From positions 1 through 6,411 of the forward strand of contig JAFAZL010000641.1 of the NCBI GenBank assembly GCA_019239815.1: DNA of 6,411 bases, given 5' to 3'. Positions within the stretch are counted from its first letter, which is position 1; each line of letters starts with the position of its first letter. This document shows positions 1 through 3,455 of this stretch, in pieces. Position numbers and translations under genes: made by a program. The stretch comes from Acidobacteriota bacterium. Lineage in GTDB: Bacteria; Acidobacteriota; Terriglobia; Acidoferrales; UBA7541. The notes beneath the pieces are model-generated. The model was not told the DNA's origin. It saw only the letters and a list, made by a program, of their open reading frames with translations, and ran no database searches.

Positions 1-2081
1 CGCTCTGGCGCTTGCGCCAGCGCCTGCTCGATTCGATTCACGTCGAGGCCGCCTGCGTTGCTGCCCTTGAAGCGAGCGAGAAGTTCGCGCGCTTTCGTGA
101 TTTCTCCAGTTTGGTAGTAGAACATGCCGAGTGTGGAGTAGCTGCCCGGCCATTCAGGAAGAAGGTTGACGGCGCGTTCAAGGTTTTGGGCGGCTTGTGG
201 CGTTTTGCCTTCGAGAACGGAGACGACACCGAGTCCCCAGGAAATCTTGCCGGAGCTGGGGATGCGTGCAAGACCCTGGCGTAGAGTGGCGGCGGCTCCA
301 TCGACGTCGCGGCCACGCAACTGGACGAGCGCGAGCGACAAATAATATTGATCGTTGTCGGGGTTGCGGCGAATCGCGTCGCGAAAAATTTCGGTGGCGC
401 GCGCCGCGTCTCCGAGATGCGCGTAAATGTCGCCAAGCAAGGCGAGATAGGTGTCGTCCTGCCGGCCCTTTTCTGAGACTTGATTCGCGGTGTCCAGCGC
501 CTGCTGGTAAACACCCTTGCGGAAGTAAGCGTCGGCCAGATTGAACTTCACATCGTCGGAGTCGGGGCTGGCCTTGAGCGCGGTTTGAAAATGTTGGATC
601 GCGTCGTCGTAGAGGCGATAACGCGCGAAAAGCACTCCTACACCCGTTTGCGTGCGGAAATCGCCGCTACTCATTTGATCGAGCTGCGCGATCGCCTGTC
701 GTGCGTCGGCGGTATTGCCGAGTTTTAGATTCGCTTCGGCGAGCAGATACAGATTTTGCGGCTGATCGGGATGCTTGGCGATCTCGTCGCTGAGCTGCTT
801 CACGTCCATCTCGGCGCGATCGTGTTCGGAGAGATTCGAGCGATTGCCCACGTAATCGAAGAGATTTTGATATGGATACGGGCCAGGGGCGGCGTTTTTG
901 GAAAGCGTCTGAAAGACGCTGAGGTCGCGCTCGGCGGCTTCGTTTTGATGAAGATTGCGCTCGACCATCGCGAGTTTGTAGTAACCGGCGGCGGGATCCT
1001 TGCTGACTTTGACGTATTTGCGGAGCAGTGCGGCGGCCTCGTCGTATTTTTTCGCGTCGATGCGAAGATTCGCGAGCTCGAGAAGCGCTTCCGGCATGTC
1101 GGAGTAATAACGCAGCGCCTGTTGCAGCAGTTCTTCGGCACGGGCTTTGTTGCCCTGGCGCGCTTCGATGTAGCCCAGATTGAAGAGGCATGATGCGTTG
1201 TGCGGATCCTTTTTCAGTCCGGCCTCGAAGTACTTTCGCGCTTCGTCAAAGCGGCCGAGGTGACGATAGGAAAGGCCCATGAACGCGTACGACGAAGCCG
1301 ACGGCTGGAGTTCGATAAGCGATTTGAAGACGTCGATCGCCTTTTTGTCCTTGCCCGCCATGAAATAGCTTTCGCCGAGAGCGGCGCGCAGGTCGGCTCG
1401 CCTTGGGTCGATTTGGATTCCGGTTTCGAGCAGTGGGATCGCGTCTTCAAAATAGTTTTGCGTCATGCTGACGCGCGCCAGCAGGAAGATGATGTCGGTA
1501 TTTTGCGGCGCGGCTTTGTGTGCGCGAACGAGGAGATCGAGGGCGTCGGACGACTTGCGCTGGCGAAAGTAAATTTCGGCGAGCAGGTATTGCGTTTCGG
1601 GGGAATCGGGACGGAGCTTGAGCGCGCGATTCAGCGCGAGTTCGGCGTCCGCGTCTTTTCCGTTGTGAATGTACGTTTGCGCGAGCGGGAAGAGCACGTC
1701 GAAGCTGTCGGGTTTGAGCGCGTTCGCTTTTTCGAGTTCGAGCTGCGCGGCTTTGTATTGTTTATTCGTGGCGAGTACGATGCCGAGTTGCGTGTGGAAG
1801 TCGGCGTTCTCTTTTTGCTGCGCGGAAAATGTGTTGGCGAGACGCAGTGCTTCGGTGCTGTGACCGGCGTCGAAGACTTTGCGGACGGCTTCGATTTGCC
1901 GAGCCGGATCGGTAGGCGCCGCACCGGTGGGCCGTTTTGCAGTCGAAGATTGCGTGGTTTGAGGCGGTGTCGCGCTGAGGCGGCACGCGGAAATCGCGCA
2001 CATCGCTGCTGCAAGGGCGAATGTCTCGACAAAGCGAATCGCTTTGCTGCCACAACGCTTTTCAATAAAAAATAATCTCAA
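1..2081 (-). CDS. TPR-repeat probable lipoprotein, C-terminus beyond window
   Basis: The minus-strand frame is open without a stop from about 2105 to the left edge (693 codons from the chosen start). The protein is almost entirely helical TPR repeats: about 15 units of 34 residues at roughly 94-395 and 441-677, e.g. residues 262-295 with 'GLSYRHLGRFDEARKYFEAG' and 542-575 with 'LLGDIYAHLGDAARATEIF'. A non-TPR linker rich in P, Y and N (about 396-440) splits the array in two. The N-terminus has basic residues, a hydrophobic stretch (about 17-32) and a lipobox-like ISAC with Cys33, followed by a Thr/Pro/Ser/Ala-rich linker to about residue 60, as in exported lipoproteins. The start is uncertain: no ATG or GTG gives a full signal peptide, so TTG at 2081 is chosen. 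TTG at 2105 or ATG at 2003 are alternatives, and none has a clear Shine-Dalgarno. TPR arrays mediate protein-protein contacts; the partner is unknown. It lies 26 bp behind the LacI-type gene and is probably co-transcribed with it. Confidence 0.88.
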   Translation of the reverse strand, partial: MRLFFIEKRCGSKAIRFVETFALAAAMCAISACRLSATPPQTTQSSTAKRPTGAAPTDPARQIEAVRKVFDAGHSTEALRLANTFSAQQKENADFHTQLGIVLATNKQYKAAQLELEKANALKPDSFDVLFPLAQTYIHNGKDADAELALNRALKLRPDSPETQYLLAEIYFRQRKSSDALDLLVRAHKAAPQNTDIIFLLARVSMTQNYFEDAIPLLETGIQIDPRRADLRAALGESYFMAGKDKKAIDVFKSLIELQPSASSYAFMGLSYRHLGRFDEARKYFEAGLKKDPHNASCLFNLGYIEARQGNKARAEELLQQALRYYSDMPEALLELANLRIDAKKYDEAAALLRKYVKVSKDPAAGYYKLAMVERNLHQNEAAERDLSVFQTLSKNAAPGPYPYQNLFDYVGNRSNLSEHDRAEMDVKQLSDEIAKHPDQPQNLYLLAEANLKLGNTADARQAIAQLDQMSSGDFRTQTGVGVLFARYRLYDDAIQHFQTALKASPDSDDVKFNLADAYFRKGVYQQALDTANQVSEKGRQDDTYLALLGDIYAHLGDAARATEIFRDAIRRNPDNDQYYLSLALVQLRGRDVDGAAATLRQGLARIPSSGKISWGLGVVSVLEGKTPQAAQNLERAVNLLPEWPGSYSTLGMFYYQTGEITKARELLARFKGSNAGGLDVNRIEQALAQAPE

Positions 2082-2107
2082 TCGTTCGCTATTCGCCGGG
2101 CGCAAAA

Positions 2108-3112
2108 CTATTCGGATGGGGCGGGTCCCGACGAATCTCCCAGGATCAATTCTGCTGGAATATGGTATTCCCTGCCATGAGGTTTCGACGCGGCGGAAAG
2201 TTCGTGAAGGGCGTCGGCCGCCATTTGTCCAAGCATGTCGCGATGCACGTCGACGGTGGTGATGGACGGATTGCTGTACTCGGCCAGCCGCGTGTTGTCG
2301 AATCCTGTGACGGAAACATCCTCGGGCACGCGAAGCCCGGCTTTCAATAATCCCTTTAAAACACCGACCGCCGTGAGATCGTTCACCGCCATGACCGCGG
2401 TTGGCCGCGGCGACAGTTTCGCGATCGCCTCACCTGCAGCAAAACCGCCTTCGAAGCGCAGGTCTCCAGTGATCACCGGGCCCGGCTCGAGATTGAAGTT
2501 GCGCATGCACGTTTCGTACGCTTCCAAGCGCGCAACGTTCGACTTCAATTTCGGGCGTCCAGCCACGAACGCAATACGGCGATGCCCCATTTTGTGCAGG
2601 TACTCGACGATCTGCTTCATGCCGGAAAAATAATCGATGCGTAGCTTGCTGACGTGGGCACGCGCAGGCGCGAGGTCCAAAAATGTGACGGCAATGCGGC
2701 GCCGCGCTAGTTCCTGGATAAGACGAGCGCTCACTTCCGAGGTCATGATCGCGACGCCGCGCACATTGTGCTCCATCATGCGCTCGGCGGCTTCTTGGGT
2801 GCGGCGCGGCTCATAATTGGTATCGCTCAAAATGGCGTCATAGCCGAGCTGGCGCGCGCGAGTCTCAAATCCTTTGACGACTTCCGGGAAAAAGGGATTG
2901 ACGATGTCGGAAACGATAATCCCCAGCGTTTTGCTATCGCGCGAGGCGAGATGGCGCGCATGCGCGTTGGGGAAATAGCCCAGTTTTTTGACGGCGGAGA
3001 GAACGACGTGATGCGTGTGGCGTCCGACTTTTCCCGTCTTATTGAGGACATTGGAGACGGTCGCGGTGGATACGCCGGCGGCCTTGGCGACATCGCGAAT
3101 GGTAAGAGCCAT
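2108..3112 (-). CDS. LacI-family transcriptional regulator
   Basis: This is a complete 334-residue protein of usual family length. Residues 4-24 form the LacI helix-turn-helix ('TIRDVAKAAGVSTATVSNVLN' pattern, recognition helix around 15-23). Residues 44-55 (LGYFPNAHARHL) form the hinge helix, with Leu55 at the position that in LacI and PurR wedges into the central CpG of the operator. From residue 62 onward it is a periplasmic-binding-protein-like effector domain, with the typical 'IIVSDIVNPFFPEVVKG', 'MGHRRIAFVAGRP', 'AVMAVNDLTAVGVLKGL' and 'VSVTGFDNT' segments. An in-frame TAA three codons upstream makes ATG 3112 the first possible ATG start. The family usually represses transport and catabolic genes and is released by a sugar or related ligand; the ligand here is unknown. 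The hinge-proximal segment reads GRHTHHVV where most relatives have a V-S-x-x-T-R-x-x-V pattern. The gene is divergent from a TonB-dependent receptor that has CG-centred palindromes in its promoter region, so that receptor is the likely target. Confidence 0.96.
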   Translation of the reverse strand: MALTIRDVAKAAGVSTATVSNVLNKTGKVGRHTHHVVLSAVKKLGYFPNAHARHLASRDSKTLGIIVSDIVNPFFPEVVKGFETRARQLGYDAILSDTNYEPRRTQEAAERMMEHNVRGVAIMTSEVSARLIQELARRRIAVTFLDLAPARAHVSKLRIDYFSGMKQIVEYLHKMGHRRIAFVAGRPKLKSNVARLEAYETCMRNFNLEPGPVITGDLRFEGGFAAGEAIAKLSPRPTAVMAVNDLTAVGVLKGLLKAGLRVPEDVSVTGFDNTRLAEYSNPSITTVDVHRDMLGQMAADALHELSAASKPHGREYHIPAELILGDSSGPAPSE

Positions 3113-3124
3113 AGAGGGTTAAAA

Positions 3125-3131
3125 CCACCTC
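3125..3131 (-). promoter_or_regulatory. Probable ribosome binding site of the LacI-type gene
   Basis: On the minus strand GAGGTGG lies 12 nt before the ATG at 3112. The match to the Shine-Dalgarno core (GAGG) is good, but the spacing is longer than the usual 5-9 nt, which suggests modest translation, common for regulators. Confidence 0.5.
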
Positions 3132-3158
3132 GGGAGCGGGAAGCAGCAAAGAATGCGC

Positions 3159-3187
3159 AGTATAGAAGAAAAAAAAATACTTGACAA
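3159..3187 (-). promoter_or_regulatory. Sigma-70-like promoter for the LacI-type gene (and TPR gene)
   Basis: On the minus strand TTGTCA (3187-3182, 5/6 to TTGACA) and TATACT (3164-3159, 5/6 to TATAAT) are separated by exactly 17 bp. The spacer contains a T-run (A9 on the plus strand, 3169-3177). The expected start is near 3152, giving a leader of about 40 nt to the ATG at 3112. No intervening terminator is seen between the LacI-type gene and the TPR gene, so this promoter probably drives both. Confidence 0.6.
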
Positions 3188-3210
3188 TGAAAGTGAGCGC
3201 GTGCTATTTC
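3181..3210 (+). promoter_or_regulatory. Sigma-70-like promoter for the TonB-dependent receptor
   Basis: A perfect TTGACA (3181-3186) is followed after 18 bp by TATTTC (3205-3210, 3/6 to TATAAT). A TG one base upstream (3202-3203) makes it an extended -10. The expected start is near 3217, which implies a 5' leader of about 240 nt. The -35 overlaps that of the opposing promoter (3182-3187), so RNA polymerase binding at the two may be mutually exclusive. The weak -10 lowers confidence. Confidence 0.5.
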
Positions 3211-3221
3211 AATTTCACTAG

Positions 3222-3235
3222 GTTAAGCGGTTAAG
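3222..3235 (+). promoter_or_regulatory. Candidate LacI-family operator 1
   Basis: GTTAAGCGGTTAAG is an imperfect palindrome around a central CG (3228/3229), with 4 of 6 arm positions complementary. This is the layout recognised by LacI-family proteins through the hinge leucine. It sits at about +5 to +19 relative to the predicted receptor transcription start, where a bound repressor would block initiation or early elongation. It shares 11 of 14 bases with the second site. Confidence 0.55.
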
Positions 3236-3256
3236 TTGTATGGGGGTTCTGTCAAG

Positions 3257-3270
3257 GTGAAGCGGTTTAC
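3257..3270 (+). promoter_or_regulatory. Candidate LacI-family operator 2
   Basis: GTGAAGCGGTTTAC is centred on CG (3263/3264), with the symmetric pattern GTnAAnCGnTTnAC. Its core AAGCGGTT is identical to that of the first site and it has the same orientation. Centre-to-centre distance is 35 bp, not a whole number of helical turns, so simple same-face looping between dimers is not obvious. It resembles other CG-centred LacI/GalR/CcpA-class operators but is not identical to any that I can name. Confidence 0.55.
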
Positions 3271-3321
3271 ATTCGACCCTCTTCTCGGGGGATCTCCAGT
3301 AAGCGTTATCTCGGCTTTCTA

Positions 3322-3357
3322 GCGGCGAGAGCGATTGCGCTCTTGTGCCGCGTTTTT
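3322..3357 (+). terminator. Intrinsic-terminator-like hairpin within the receptor leader (possible attenuator)
   Basis: AGAGCG (3328-3333) and CGCTCT (3338-3343) form a perfect 6-bp stem with the loop ATTG. This is continued by GCGGC (3322-3326) pairing with GCCGC (3347-3351) across a small internal loop (G versus TGT). T5 follows at 3353-3357 after one G. That is an 11-bp GC-rich stem with a U-tract, the standard form of a Rho-independent terminator. It points rightwards and lies about 100 bp before the receptor start, with no gene ending just upstream. It would therefore either end a short RNA of about 140 nt or act as an attenuator. Confidence 0.65.
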
Positions 3358-3443
3358 GCGTTTACGCCTTGTCGAGGTTCCTTTCGGCGTATACCGCGCC
3401 TTATTGATACCGCTGTCGAGGATGCAGTCGGGCCCGAATGATT

Positions 3444-3450
3444 AGGAGGA
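3444..3450 (+). promoter_or_regulatory. Ribosome binding site of the TonB-dependent receptor
   Basis: AGGAGGA is a near-perfect Shine-Dalgarno placed 5 nt before ATG 3456. It fixes that start over the ATG at 3451, which directly abuts the site and hits TGA after one further codon. Confidence 0.9.
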
Positions 3451-3455
3451 ATGCG

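Larger units (their letters stand above)
3217..3455 (+). other. Long 5' leader of the receptor mRNA (non-coding region)
   Basis: No protein gene with coding character was found between the predicted transcript start and ATG 3456. In order the region holds the two operator-like sites, a possible 21-codon GTG-initiated leader ORF (3257-3322), the terminator-like hairpin (3322-3357), then a second hairpin with a 6-bp perfect stem (TACGCC 3363-3368 with GGCGTA 3386-3391). There are two short direct repeats: TGTCGAGG at 3370-3377 and 3414-3421, and ATACCGC at 3391-3397 and 3407-3413. TTCCT (3378-3382), in the loop of the second hairpin, could pair with AGGAA (3447-3451) at the ribosome binding site, but five base pairs is weak evidence. 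No known riboswitch class was recognised. Confidence 0.5.

Noticed and set aside
667..1191. Minus-strand frame rich in Arg and Ser overlapping the TPR gene
   Set aside because: It is a shifted frame of the TPR gene with low-complexity Arg/Ser composition typical of out-of-frame reading.
1631..2065. Possible frameshift at the TPR gene N-terminus, since a TTG-initiated frame at 2065 is also open
   Set aside because: The TPR frame itself continues upstream to TTG 2081 with a credible lipoprotein signal peptide, so no frameshift is needed.
1200..2075. Open frame of 291 codons on the plus strand opposite the TPR gene
   Set aside because: The minus strand here encodes clear TPR repeats. The plus-strand translation has no domain character and is a shadow of the GC-rich TPR codons.
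2768..3184. Plus-strand frame opposite the N-terminal part of the LacI-type gene
   Set aside because: It is antisense to a well-conserved helix-turn-helix domain and runs through the promoter region; no domain signal.
3188..3209. Imperfect inverted repeat GAAA...TTTC around the plus-strand promoter spacer
   Set aside because: The arms pair only with bulges and have no shared motif with the two operator-like sites; the signal is too weak to call an operator.
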